From NCBI GenBank assembly GCA_024741835.1, contig JAENRP010000022.1, forward strand, positions 62,001 through 126,000: DNA of 64,000 bases, read 5' to 3'. The position numbers were made by a program, and so were the translations under genes. The stretch's first letter is position 1. Every line of letters begins with the position of its first letter. The notes beneath the pieces were generated by a model. The model was not told the origin of the DNA. It worked only from the letters and a program-made list of their open reading frames with translations, and did no database searches. Source of the stretch: Diplocarpon mali (taxonomy: Eukaryota > Ascomycota > Leotiomycetes > Helotiales > Drepanopezizaceae). This document shows, one piece after another, positions 46,787 to 59,098 of this stretch.

Positions 46787-47959
46787 TCAAGATTGCCGTC
46801 TGCCAGCTGCTCTCCTCTTCTCGCGGAAGCCGGAAAGGCGCCTGGGGCTGCTGTCTATCTGACTGCTTCCTGACATCAAGTTACTCAAATCCATACTATT
46901 CTGGGTCCCATCGCTCCGAACCATACTCGTTACGGCTTGGCGGGGTGGGAGCTGGCTATCATCAGCGCTGTCCTCCTCGCTGCTCGATAGCTCCTCCTCT
47001 GTATCCGTATGCTCGTATCCATCAGCCGAAGCCTCAGGGATATCCGCATCCAGATCAGCGTCCATATCCATATCCACATCATGCTCCTGCTGCTGTCCAC
47101 GACGCTCACGCACCAGATCCTCCTCCTGCAGCAGATTCTCTCCTCCCTCGTCCTCATCCCCGTCATCTGCGAACAAGGACCGCCTCACCTCGTCTCCGCG
47201 TACCATCGCCTCCCGGAAAACATCATCGGGTACCCGTGAGGCCTGCACGCTCCGCAGATAGGCAGCCCCATTTTCCGCAAACCCTTCCGGCTGAGCCTCT
47301 TCCAACTCGCTGTCCTCGCTGTCTGCGCTCGTGCTGGAGTCCAGCATGACCGTCTCATCAGCGTCCGGAATCTCATCGTCCAGATCCTGCACCGCCTCGC
47401 CATCCTCCCCGCGCAGCCTGGCCTGCGTAAAGCCCTCGGCCGCAGCGTCGAGATTCCCGACAGCCTCCGCCTCCTCTGCCTCGGCCAGTTCCTGCGCGAG
47501 GGCCTCCCGCCGCAGTGCTTCTTGGTGCTCTTCCATCTCGCGCTTCTCTTCGCGGAGCTGGTAGAGCGATTTGGGGATCCCGGGCGGCTTTATCCAGCCG
47601 CTACCGTAGTTCTGTATGTTAAACTTGCGCCGCTCCATGTAGTCTTCATCGTGGCGGAGGCGCGCGAGAGGCGTGCGGTGGGAGGGCAGATGGCGTCGGG
47701 GGGGCTGGTGAGCGGTGTTGTGGTCGTGAGGAGTATGGGCTGGGGGCTCGGCAAATGCGGATGGATTGGGCGTGGTGGAGGAGGTATACCATAGTGAGTA
47801 GGACTGTGAGAGTCAATATGGGCTGGAGTGACTCCGGGGAGCGATCGTCCAGGAAGACTTCCATTTTGATCGCCGGGGTGGGGGTAGGCGGCGCGGGCAT
47901 CTCGAAAAAACGATGGGCAGACTTACATCTTGCGGAGCCAAGCTCGGTAGAGAGAACAT
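46787..47959 (-). CDS. APC15: Anaphase-promoting complex subunit 15 (fungal Apc15)
   Basis: Exons 47959-47927 (33 nt) and 47803-46787 give 349 residues. The N-terminus MFSLPSLAPQDSYSLWYTSS is the conserved start of fungal Apc15. The second core block is RRKFNIQNYGSGWIKPPGIP, followed by a coiled coil and a very acidic Asp/Glu/Ser-rich tail. Apc15 regulates turnover of the mitotic checkpoint complex on the APC/C. The open frame from MERRKF alone (47638) would miss the conserved first 67 residues; the 123-bp intron and the tiny first exon recover them. The acidic tail is longer than the core and probably disordered. Confidence 0.88.
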
Positions 47960-50599
47960 CTTGGTTTTGCGGTGTGTGTTGGTTATCAACTGATCAATTG
48001 ATGCCGTGGTTGCGGGTTTGTTGACATGCCAGCTGACGTCGTCGCCTCGAGTTGATATTACACCCCTGACACGAGGCTGCGCTAAGCCGAAAGCATTCTA
48101 TCTGCCAGCCGAGGCCGTTTCAGCCTCGCGATGGATTAGACCCACCCCATGCAGATCGCATACATACTCTTGGTGCGCCTTGTGCGCCTACCGGGTACCG
48201 CTCCTTTTCTTCGCGTAGAATTCAGCGGTCAGTGTGTCTGTCTTCATCAGACCCCGGTTTGCTCAGAGCTAGCACCGAGCGAAGAGAAGAGATCCAGTTT
48301 GCCCCTCGCTTTACCGGGATCAAGATGGAGTCTGAAGCTGGGCGGGTGGGTTTCAGGGTTTTTTTTTAAAAAAATTTATTCTTACTTTATTATCGGTATC
48401 AATGATTTATCATGCCCTCTTTCTTCCTTAAGCCTTGTCTCCCTCTCTAAGCCTGCCACCACTTCCGATTGCGCCCGACTCGGTGACACCCGTCCTCCAA
48501 GAACTCCCGATGCTGCCCATACTTGTCCGTACCTATAGGCACTCGTACCCCAATGCAGTACTGTACTCGATCGATGCACAAGTCTCAAGACGATCCCAGT
48601 ACACTTGGCGTAGGGACCACGGGCTGCTCGTACGAGTAGAGTAGAGTACAGTACGGTACAATAGACGACAGGCATGGCAGGGGCCAGATCCCTCTTCGAT
48701 ATGCCACTGCCTGTACAGAGCACCGTACCGTATTCGATCAAGCTCCTCTACCCGGCGACCGTGATTGGCGCCTGCTGGGCTTTTTCTTCTGTTCTCATGT
48801 TCTCAAGTGTCCATTCGCCAAAGGTTATCTTGCACACGTCGCGGCTATCGCGGTGAAGCGAAGGGGGTCGTAGGCTGTTGTGTTTCGTAGAGTCTAAAAT
48901 CCTGTCCGGAGAGGACGGCGGACTGTGGACCGTTGACTGCTCTGGACTGTGTTTCTGTGCTGAAGATTAGACTTCGTGTTTCTCCCCGATATCCCAGCAA
49001 GGTGAGGTAGCGTGAGTAGGGGACGAGTAGTGCTGTGGTAACTCGAAAAGGGTAGCCAGCTTACCGATTGGTTGCTGAGCTCTAGCCTACAGCTGCTCTA
49101 CTTGGTACTGGTGGGAGAGCTCGGAGAACTTTTTTCCTTGCATGGGTTGGGCCCAGCTGCAGTAGAGCATCGGTTTCATTTGCCCCGCCTCTGGCCGGCT
49201 CGACCAAGCAGGGCGACGAAATGCTAATAATGAAGTTGGCTCTGGCGAAGGGCGATATCGGCCCAATCGAGTGAGGAATTCGTTGTAGAAGACGTAGAAG
49301 AAGAAGAGAAGAAGAGAACCAGGGGAATTGTCTTGGTGCCGTCTCTGAGTCGATGCCGCCGAGGCCGGTCCGTTTTCAGCAGATACTCCTCCTACCCGGG
49401 TGAAGAGGGCGGCGAGATTGACGGAATGCCTACCTGTAAACGGGCAGACGACTTCTCTTTTCTCATTGCTTGATGCGTGTCCATGTCGGCAGGTAGGCTG
49501 GTAAGTGCGTCCGTCCGTCCTGGTGATCATGTCCCTTAAGCAATCATGTAGATGTTGTTCGAGGTCGGGAGCAATGCCCCTCCGAGATGCAGACATCGTG
49601 CTGGACACATCACCGCGCAAGAGGAGACAGGCCCCGCAACCTGGGTTAAGTTGTTGGTTTCTCCAACATCACATACATCATTTGTCTTGAAGACGGTCGG
49701 GCGGGCGAGCAGCGGTCCGGGGACGTTACGGTACTCTACTCGTCCAGTCCAGCCTTAGCTCAAAGCAGAGGCGTCTTCTCGTTCCGTTCCCCTTTCAAAA
49801 TGCCTCCTCCGCCTCCTCCACCCTTCATCCGCGCACTAACGACCTCACGTCACGTACGCTACCAGTGACTCAATAAATACCTGGCTACCTCCCCCCTCCT
49901 CTCCGCCTTTCTCCCTTCTCTCCTCCACCTCGATCCCGCAATCTGCACCCCCTCCCACTGCCTCGCCTCAAGAGCCGTGTTGCTGCTGCTGTGTTTGCGT
50001 GTTGGACCTTTTTATTCTACGACGTGAGTATTGTTTCGCTTCTTCCCCTCAGTGTCCTGGGAGCCAGGCCCCGCCAATTACAAGGATATCGCAATCGGAC
50101 TGGTCGGCATCATCATGCATAAGGCCCCTCGGAGCCAGCCCAGGTAGAAAAAGGTTGAAGAAGTTGACATCCATCTGCCCCGGCTCTGGCGACGCGGGGT
50201 CACAATCTCCGCTGTACCGAGGAGCTTTCGGTCCATCAGTCTTTGCTCCGGTATTTCCTATCCAATCCAGCCAAGGACAAACAGGCCAACCCTGACGCAA
50301 GTCGATCGGCGCCTTCACCAAGCCACCTCTCGAGCTGTAGAGCTCCTAGTGTCCCCCCTCCCGTCGCCTGAACAGCCCCAAATTCCACGATTCTTCCCCT
50401 CCTCACAACCCGCTACAATTTCTCTTCGTTACCCCGAATCTTCGCCTCCTTCACATTCCCTTACCTCAACATCTCGCTGACCTTGATCGCATTCCAGTCA
50501 AACAAAGATTCGCGTTTCCGTGCAGTCGCATACCGGGCAGACGGCTACACGCATAAAAACAAGCCCAGCACTCTCAAAGTCGCCGCTACTTTGCCTGCT
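47960..50599. other. Long divergent promoter region, APC15 / GLT1
   Basis: 2.6 kb with no supported gene. It contains a T/A homopolymer block (48359-48378), a GTAC-dense stretch (about 48516-48740), a TATA-like AATAAATA near 49872 and pyrimidine-rich sequence at about 49885-49960. A possible 5'-UTR intron runs from GTGAGT near 50022 to an AG at 50497. Open frames here start at non-ATG codons or lack motifs. Confidence 0.55.
50022..50497 (+). other. Candidate 5'-UTR intron of GLT1
   Basis: Donor GTGAGT near 50022 and acceptor ATTCCAG ending at 50497 bracket about 475 bp between a pyrimidine-rich promoter and the GLT1 ATG at 50600. Suggested by splice-like ends only; RNA reads would decide. 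Confidence 0.25.
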
Positions 50600-53500
50600 A
50601 TGGCAAAAGCTGACGATTTCAACGACAGACAAAATCAGATCGACGCCGAGAATGAGCCATACAATCAATATGAGTATCAGACAGAGGAGAACGAGTCTTG
50701 GGCGGGAGCTCTCCCGGTGAAGCAGTGAGTCGACACTGTCTTCGTATCCTGGTGTGACGAGACTGATGAAACGAAAAAAAATCCAGGGGACTGTATGATC
50801 CGGAATTGGAGAAGGATGCCTGCGGTGTTGGCTTTGCCTGGTCAGTACCGAGTCAACGAGAAAGCAGAGGCGTAGCTGACCGTTGGTAGCCATATAAAGG
50901 GCAAGCCGAGCCACAAGATTGTCAGCGATGGTATGCCCATGTTCCTGGATCTCTTGGGACAGTGCTAATCCTGTCTTCTCGCAGCACGGAACTTGTTGTG
51001 TAACATGACCCATCGTGGTGCAGTCGGGTCTGATGCGCGAGATGGAGATGGAGCGGGCGTTATGACTTCGATCCCCCACAAGTTCTTCATCAAGAACTTC
51101 GAGCGTGAAACAGATGTCAAGCTTCCCCCGCTCGGGCAGTATGCTGTCGGCAATCTTTTCTTCAAGCCAGACGAGGAGACTTTGCATGAATCAAAGAAAC
51201 AGTTGGAAGAGATCTCGGAGTCACTGGGGTTACGGGTCTTGGGATGGCGCGAGCCGCCCAAGGACTCCACCCTCCTTGGTCCTGCTGCAGCTTCTCGTGA
51301 GCCAATCATCTTGCAGCCTTTTGTCGTGCTAGCATCTGCATATGGTTATGGCAATTCACCCGAGGCTACCGATCCTGATCTTTTTGATGAGAAACATTTC
51401 GAAAAGCAACTTTATGTGCTTCGCAAGCGTGCGACTCACACCATTGGCCTGCATAACTGGTTTTACCTGTGCTCTCTGTCGAACAAGAACATTGTCTACA
51501 AGGGCCAGCTCGCTCCAGTACAGGTTTACGATTACTACTATGACCTGGTAAACGCTGATTATGAAGCCCATTTCGCACTCGTGCATTCTCGTTTTTCTAC
51601 CAACACTTTTCCTTCTTGGGATCGTGCTCAGCCCCTGAGGTGGGCAGCTCACAATGGTACGGCCTTTGTGAACGCCAACGGCAGTATTCGTACTAACTCC
51701 TAGCTAGGCGAGATCAACACATTGCGAGGCAACAAAAACTGGATGCGAGCTCGTGAGGGTGTTATGCAGTCTGACGTATTTGGCGAGGAGCTCGAGTCTC
51801 TCTATCCAATTGTTGAAGATGGTGGCTCTGATTCGGCCGCTTTTGACAATGTCCTCGAACTCTTGACCGTCAATGGCGTCCTTTCGCTACCTGAAGCGGT
51901 CATGCTCATGGTCCCCGAAGCCTGGGAGGATAACTCCGCCATGGATCCTGGCAAGGCCGCATTCTATGAGTGGGCTGCTTGTCAAATGGAGCCTTGGGAT
52001 GGCCCTGCTCTCTTCACATTCGCTGATGGAAGGTACTGCGGTGCAAATCTTGACAGGAACGGTCTCCGCCCTTGCAGATACTATGTCATGGACGATGACA
52101 GAATCATCTGTGCTTCGGAAGTCGGTACCATTCCTGTCGATCCGGAGCGCGTTATCCTCAAGGGTCGCCTGCAACCTGGGAAAATGTTGCTCGTCGATAC
52201 TCTGGCCGGGCGCATCATCGACGACGGCGAGCTGAAGAGCACCGTCTCCACCCGCCACGACTTCAAAGCCTGGCTCCAAAAGGAGCTTCTGAGCTTGCCA
52301 AAGGTCCATGCGGATCTCGTCAGCAGAGGCGTAGTGGACCTCGCGCCAAAGCCAGATGCTTCTCAGATTCAAGAGGATCCAATTCTGCGAGCATTCGGGT
52401 ACTCTTTCGAGCAAGTCAGTCTGCTCCTTGGACCCATGGCTTCTGATGAGAAAGAGGCTCTAGGCTCTATGGGAAATGACGCCCCACTGGCCTGCCTTGC
52501 CCAGGCACCTCGATTGCTCTACGAGTACTTTCGCCAGCTTTTTGCTCAAGTCACCAATCCTCCCATCGACCCGATCAGAGAAGCCATTGTAATGTCTCTG
52601 CAGTGCTACGTAGGGCCTCAGGGGAACCTGCTAGAGATGGACTCTACCCAATGCGGTCGATTGCTTCTTCCGACCCCCGTTCTCTCCATTCCCGAATTCA
52701 ATGCACTAAAGAACATCAGCAAGCTCAACCCTGCATGGACTGTCAAGGTTATTGACTTGACGTTCTCGAAGTCTGAAGGCGTGCAGGGTTACATCAGGCA
52801 CTTGGACTACATTTGTGAGGAGGCTACCGCTGCCATTAACAATAAGGACCGTATCATTGTCCTGTCTGATCGTGCCACTTCTGCCGACCGAGTTCCCGTC
52901 TCTGCGCTTCTCGCCTGTGGGATGGTCCACCACCACTTGGTCAACAACAAGTGGCGGTCACTCGCGGCCATCGTTGTTGAGACCGCTGAGGCCCGTGAAG
53001 TCCACCACATGTGTGTCCTGGTCGGGTACGGTGCCGATGCGATCAACCCGTACCTTGCCATGGAGTGCATCATCAAGCTCAACAGAGAGGGTTTGATTCG
53101 AAAGAAGCTCACAGATGACGAGCTCATCCGTAACTACAAGTATTCCGCCGACGGGGGTATCTTGAAGGTCATGAGCAAGATGGGTATTTCTACCTTGGCC
53201 AGTTACAAGGGTGCCCAGATCTTCGAGGCTCTTGGTGTCGACGATACCGTTGTGGACCGCTGCTTCAAGGGAACTGCCACGAGAATCAAGGGTATCACCT
53301 TCGAGCTGATCGCAGAAGATGCGTTTAGATTCCACGAGAAGGGTTTCCCATCGCGTTACACTGTCAGCGTTCCCGGTCTTGTTGAATCTGGCGAGTATCA
53401 TTGGCGTGACGGTGGAGAGCCGCACATCAACGACCCCACATCTATTGCCAATATTCAGGATGCGGTTCGGACCAAGAACGACAAGTCTTACGAGGCATAC

Positions 53501-56500
53501 TCTCTCTCTGAGTACGAGCAGATCAAGTCCTGCACTCTCCGGGGTCTTCTTGATTTCAAGTTTGATGAGTGCACCCCAGTACCGATCGATCAGGTCGAGC
53601 CGTGGACAGAAATTGTGCGGAGATTCTGTACCGGAGCCATGTCGTACGGCTCTATCTCTATGGAGTCTCACTCTACGTTGGCCGTCGCCATGAATCGTCT
53701 TGGGGGAAAGTCGAACACTGGTGAAGGCGGTGAGGACCCCGAGCGATCTGAGAGAATGGCAAATGGTGATACCATGCGTTCCGCAATCAAGCAGGTTGCA
53801 TCTGGTCGCTTCGGTGTCACCTCCAACTACCTCGCGGACTCTGACGAGCTTCAGATCAAGATGGCTCAGGGTGCCAAGCCCGGAGAGGGTGGCGAGCTTC
53901 CCGGCCACAAGGTGTCGAAGTCTATCGCGCGCACTCGTCACTCTACTCCTGGTGTCGGTCTCATTTCACCACCACCCCATCATGACATCTACAGTATCGA
54001 GGATTTGAAGCAACTCATCTACGACTTGAAGTGCTCTAACCCACGCGCACGAGTATCAGTCAAGCTTGTATCTGAGACTGGTGTCGGAATCGTCGCCTCT
54101 GGTGTCGCCAAAGCGAAGGCCGACCACATCTTGATCTCTGGTCACGATGGTGGGACCGGTGCCTCTCGGTGGACCGGCATCAAATACGCAGGTCTTCCCT
54201 GGGAACTCGGTCTTGCCGAGACTCATCAGACCTTGGTTTTGAACGACCTCCGTGGTCGGGTTGTTGTCCAGACCGACGGTCAACTTCGCACCGGGCGTGA
54301 TGTGGCCATCGCTTGTCTGCTTGGTGCGGAAGAATGGGGCTTTGCCACAACTCCTCTGATCGCCATGGGCTGTATTATGATGAGGAAATGCCATCTGTAC
54401 GGAGACGAGTTCCCGGACGTCGATATATGCTAAATCTTTACAGGAACACCTGCCCGGTTGGTATTGCCACCCAAGACCCGGAGCTCCGACAGAAGTTCAA
54501 GGGTACCCCGGAACACGTCATAAATTTCTTCGTAAGTGCTGGACAAGCTCATTCTTGGTCCTCGGATGTGCCTAGAACACTCGAGAACGTGTCTTAACCT
54601 AACGAAAGGATAACTACTGACTGTCTCGCAGTACTACATTGCGAACGAGCTCCGCGCCATCATGGCCAAGCTTGGCTTCAGGACCATCAATGAGATGGTT
54701 GGTCACGCCGAGACATTACGTGTCCGTGAGGATCTCCGCACACCAAAGACCCAGAACATCGATCTGTCTTTGATTCTTACACCAGCACACAAGCTACGAC
54801 CTGGTGTCGCGACTTTCAACGTCCGAAAGCAGGATCATCGTCTCTACGTCAGACTCGACAACAAGCTGATTTCCGAGGCTGAATTGACTCTTGACAAAGG
54901 ATTGCCATCTCGGATTGAGTGTGACGTTGTCAACACCGATCGTGCTATGGGTACTTCCCTCTCGTACCAAATCTCCAAGCGCTATGGAGAAGAGGGGCTG
55001 CCAATGGACACTGTCCATGTTAACATCAAAGGATCCGCCGGCCAATCATTTGGTGCTTTCCTTGCACCAGGTGTGACCTTGGAATTGGAAGGAGACGCTA
55101 ACGATTACGTTGGGAAGGGTCTTTCGGGAGGCCGCCTCATCATTTACCCACCCCGCGCCGCCGTCTTCAAGGCCGAAGAGAATGTTATCATCGGTAACGT
55201 CTGCTTGTACGGTGCCACCAGCGGAACCTGCTTCTTCCGTGGTGTCGCTGCAGAGCGTTTTGCTGTCCGTAACTCTGGTGCTACCGCTGTCGTTGAAGGT
55301 GTCGGTGACCACGGGTGTGAGTACATGACCGGGGGTCGTGTGCTCATTCTCGGGAGCACTGGCCGCAACTTCGCTGCTGGTATGTCGGGTGGAATTGCGT
55401 ACATTCTTGACATCCACCAGGACTTCATGTCCAAGCTCAACCCTGAGATGGTCGAGGCTTCCGGTATCGATGACCCTATCGAGATCGCCTACGTCCGTGG
55501 CTTGATCGAGGATCACCACCACTACACTGGCTCTGAGCTTGCTGCTCGAATCCTCCTCGATTTCAATCGAGCACTTCCACGTTTCTTCAAGGTTCTCCCA
55601 GTCGACTACAAGCGTGTTCTCGCAGAAGAGGCCGCGAAGGCTGCTGAAGCCAAGCGTGCTGAATTCCAAATGCCCAATATCCCTGGTCTCCCTGTCCGTG
55701 AGCATGGGAACAAGATGAAGGATCAGGCGAAGCACGAGAATTCCAGCCTTCAGGACATCGAGGAGACGGTTGGCGATTCTGCTGTCGAGAAGAAGAGATC
55801 CCTCGTTCTGGACAAGACTAAGGGCTTCATGAAGTACAAACGTCGTTCTGAGAAGTACCGCTCCGCTAAGACTCGAACTCGCGATTGGGCCGAGCTGTCC
55901 AAGCGTCTGGACGAGGACGAGCTCAAGTACCAGGCTGCTCGCTGCATGGACTGTGGTGTGCCGTTCTGCCAGTCTGACTCTGGGTGCCCAATCTCTAACA
56001 TCATTCCTAAATGGAACGAACTAATCTTTCAAGTATGACCCTCGACCCCAACACATCCCAAAAGATTCTTTGCTGACATTACTCCCACTTCCCAGAACCA
56101 GTGGAAGGATGCTCTGAACCGTCTCCTCATGACCAACAACTTCCCCGAATTCACCGGACGTGTCTGCCCAGCCCCTTGCGAGGGTGCGTGCGTTCTCGGC
56201 ATCAACGAAGACCCGGTTGGTATCAAGTCCATCGAGTGTGCAATTATCGACCGTGGGTTCGACATGGGATGGATGGTTCCTGAGCCACCAAAGGTTCGCA
56301 CTGGCAAGACCGTTGCCATTGTTGGATCGGGACCCGCCGGGCTTGCCTGTGCCGATCAGCTCAACAGGGCGGGTCACTCGGTCACTCTTTATGAGCGTGC
56401 CGATCGTCTTGGTGGACTTCTCATGTATGGAATTCCCAACATGAAGCTCGACAAGAAGATCGTCAAGCGCCGCACGGATTTTATGGCTGCCGAGGGAGTC

Positions 56501-57496
56501 GTCTTTAAGACTGGAGTTGCAATTGGAGAACAGATTACTCTCACTGACCTTAGGGCTGAGAATGACGCTGTTGTTATTGCCACTGGCGCTACAGTCGCCC
56601 GCGATCTTCCAATCAAGAACCGGAATCTCGAGGGTATTCATTTTGCCATGCAATTTCTCCACAAGAACACCAAGTCCCTCCTGGACTCCGAACTTGCTGA
56701 CGGTGAGTTCATCTCCGCCAAGGGCAAGAATGTTGTGGTCATTGGTGGCGGTGATACTGGTAACGACTGTATCGGTACTTCCCTGCGTCACGGCGCCAAG
56801 TCAATCACCAACTTTGAATTGCTGCCACAGCCCCCCAGCGAACGTGCTCGCGACAACCCATGGCCACAGTGGCCAAGGATTTACCGCGTCGACTACGGTC
56901 ACACTGAGGTCAAGCAGCACATGGGCAGAGATCCTCGTGAATTCTGTGTCATGTCCGAGGACTTTGTCGACGATGGAGAAGGAAAGGTCAAGGGTATCAA
57001 CACCATCCGTGTTGAGTGGACCAAGTCTGCCACCGGCGGATGGGACATGAAGAAGATTGAAGGCTCTCAGCAATTCTTCCCTGCCGAGCTCGTTCTCCTA
57101 TCTATGGGTTTCCTCGGTCCCGAAGACCGGGTACTTGGTGATGAGATTGAGAAGGATGCTCGGAAAAATGTGAAGACTCCTCTTGGCAAATACCACACCA
57201 ATGTTGGCGGCGTCTTTGCCGCTGGTGACTGTCGCCGTGGACAATCTCTTATTGTCTGGTAGGTCGAGACTAATCTCACTTGTACTGAACCGTGCTGACC
57301 AGTTGGTAGGGGTATCAACGAAGGACGGCAATCTGCTCGGGAGGTCGACCTCTTCCTGGAGGGATCTACTAGCCTGCCAGTCACGGGCGGTATCGTTAAG
57401 CGAACTGCCAACGAGATCCTGGGCAAGCACGCAAACAGAGAGGTGAAGGGACGCGCCGAGCGTGCCCCCATCCAAGTCACTGCTGCAGCGAACTGA
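50600..57496 (+). CDS. GLT1: Glutamate synthase, NAD(P)H-dependent (GOGAT), single-chain
   Basis: Makes two glutamates from glutamine plus 2-oxoglutarate. Exons 50600-50724, 50787-50840, 50890-50930, 50985-51656, 51708-54396, 54444-54531, 54632-56032, 56096-57258 and 57310-57496 give 2139 residues, close to yeast Glt1. A 53-residue propeptide precedes the catalytic cysteine C54 (DACGVGFA) of the glutaminase domain. The FMN-binding synthase domain ends near the 3Fe-4S cysteines C1186, C1192 and C1197 ([12 protein letters not shown]). Then come the GXGXG-repeat domain and the small-subunit half. The latter has Cys clusters ([25 protein letters not shown]), an FAD site ([14 protein letters not shown]) and an NAD(P) site ([11 protein letters not shown]). 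All key residues are present, so it should be active. Four introns cluster in the first 1.1 kb. Confidence 0.97.
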
Positions 57497-58038
57497 AGTA
57501 CACAACCAGAAAAAGGAACGAAAAGTGGCGACGTGACAGCTTTACCCGAGAATGAGTACGGAAAATCGCGTAGAAATGGTCACGGGAAGAGAAAAGCATG
57601 TGGAGTCGAGGTGATGGGGAAGGAGAACGAACTTTCACGCTTTCTTGCTACGATACCACATGAGCACGTCACGGGCGGAGATACCTTCACATGTTGTATC
57701 CTTCTTATCTTGGGTGTTTACGATTCCAGCGTTGTTTTGGGGGTGTTTGTTTTTCTGGGGGAGGGAATCTGCTTGCAAGCATTATTTACTTTGGTTTACA
57801 TAGGAAATGGAACGTACATAATGGTTTTGACGGCCGGCGACACGATGACACAGATCTTCTCCTAGTCATGATAAGATCGTAGCAACAAGCACAATGAGAA
57901 GTGACCGTGATTCGTGTGACTTTGTGCATCAGACGTCCTCGGCTATTCCACGCAGGTGAACGCCATTCAGGACCTCGCGTAGGTCTATGAATCTACTGGA
58001 ACATTGCAAAACATTGATGGTGAATGATCAGGTAGGAG

Positions 58039-58044
58039 CACGTG
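58039..58044. promoter_or_regulatory. CACGTG E-box upstream of VTC4
   Basis: CACGTG, the core site of Pho4/NUC-1, about 1.06 kb before the VTC4 ATG. At least six other CACGTG sites occur in the window, so chance is possible. Confidence 0.25.
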
Positions 58045-58683
58045 TGAGTCCCCGCGCGAATAAGCAGCTGCAAAGGCCCTGTTATCGTTGTTGCTAGATG
58101 CTGTGTATCAAGTTGAGGCCATTCCCACACGGAGGTCTGTTCATTCGACAGGCAATCGATCGTGGCAAGCCGAGCGCGCATCGACGTAGTAGCCGTCTAC
58201 CTCCACGTTGTGATTACATTGGTTTGCGCTCCGTTCGAGGAATGAAGCTAGTAAAGGGGGGTTCCCACGAGAGATACCCAATTTGCGACTTTGGTGTCAG
58301 GATATTGTCGACTTGGTGACGTTTGATCTGAGTCCTCTTGTGCACCAGGCTCTAGCGTCTCTGGGTTGTCTGCCGGTAACGCATGTGATAGAGAGACCGA
58401 TAGTACCTTGCCTGCTGTACGGGACAGTACTGTACCCAGCATAGACCCGACCCGCAAGGCCCGGGTCAGCTGACCAAACACGCGGGGGAGCTCTCAATTA
58501 TTATTACCTGGAACCTGCAGTAGGAGACCTGCTCTCCGCCAGGTTCTATCAAGTGATCGCGTATCTCGGGATCGAACCGTCTAATCTACTTTGGGAGAAT
58601 TCTTCCCTACTCCCGCTAAGCGCCGCTAAGCGGGCTTCCAGCATGCATTACCCGCTGCAGAACACGGTGCAATATTCCCGGGT

Positions 58684-58689
58684 CACGTG
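58684..58689. promoter_or_regulatory. CACGTG E-box upstream of VTC4
   Basis: GTCACGTGAG about 410 bp before the VTC4 ATG, a plausible place for the Pho4/NUC-1 activator that induces VTC genes in yeast. Not statistically unusual by itself. Confidence 0.35.
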
Positions 58690-59098
58690 AGCCAATAATC
58701 GATCCCATTGTTGACATACCCACCTGCCCTGCGTCTCCTCGCTTTGGCAGAGCTACGCGTGAGCCATGTAAATAAGCAGCGGCCCAGGTGGCTTGATGGC
58801 GAGAAGAGACCTGGGCAGCTTAAGGAGTCCTGATGATAATGGCCGTGTGGAGATGAGGTGGTGATGGTACTGCTGCTGCCGCTGCTGCTTTGTGATCTTC
58901 GACTGCTGAACAATTGACTTTGATCTCAGCTACTGCGCGCCGTTAGACCGGAAGCTGATTAGTCTCTCGTCCAAGATACAGGGGCTAGGAGATAGCACTA
59001 TGCGCTCCTCCAACCTCGACCTGCCCCTCGGAAACCAACATTGGGCTTCTCCCATCGCCCCCCCCCCCCAGACTTTTCGCCCTCAATCTATTCTCACC

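Larger units (their letters stand above)
57497..59098. other. Intergenic GLT1 / VTC4
   Basis: 1.6 kb without a supported gene. Holds E-boxes at 58039 and 58684 and an inverted CCCGCT...AGCGGG motif at 58612-58634. A B-box-like GGTTCGATCCC on the minus strand near 58569-58579 has no tRNA fold around it. Confidence 0.55.

Noticed and set aside
49087..49620. 177-codon minus-strand frame in the GLT1 upstream region
   Set aside because: No motif, no conserved-looking stretch, and overlaps presumed promoter.
58560..58625. Possible tRNA on the minus strand (GGTTCGATCCC)
   Set aside because: Only a B-box-like match; the T-stem does not pair and no A box or acceptor stem is present.
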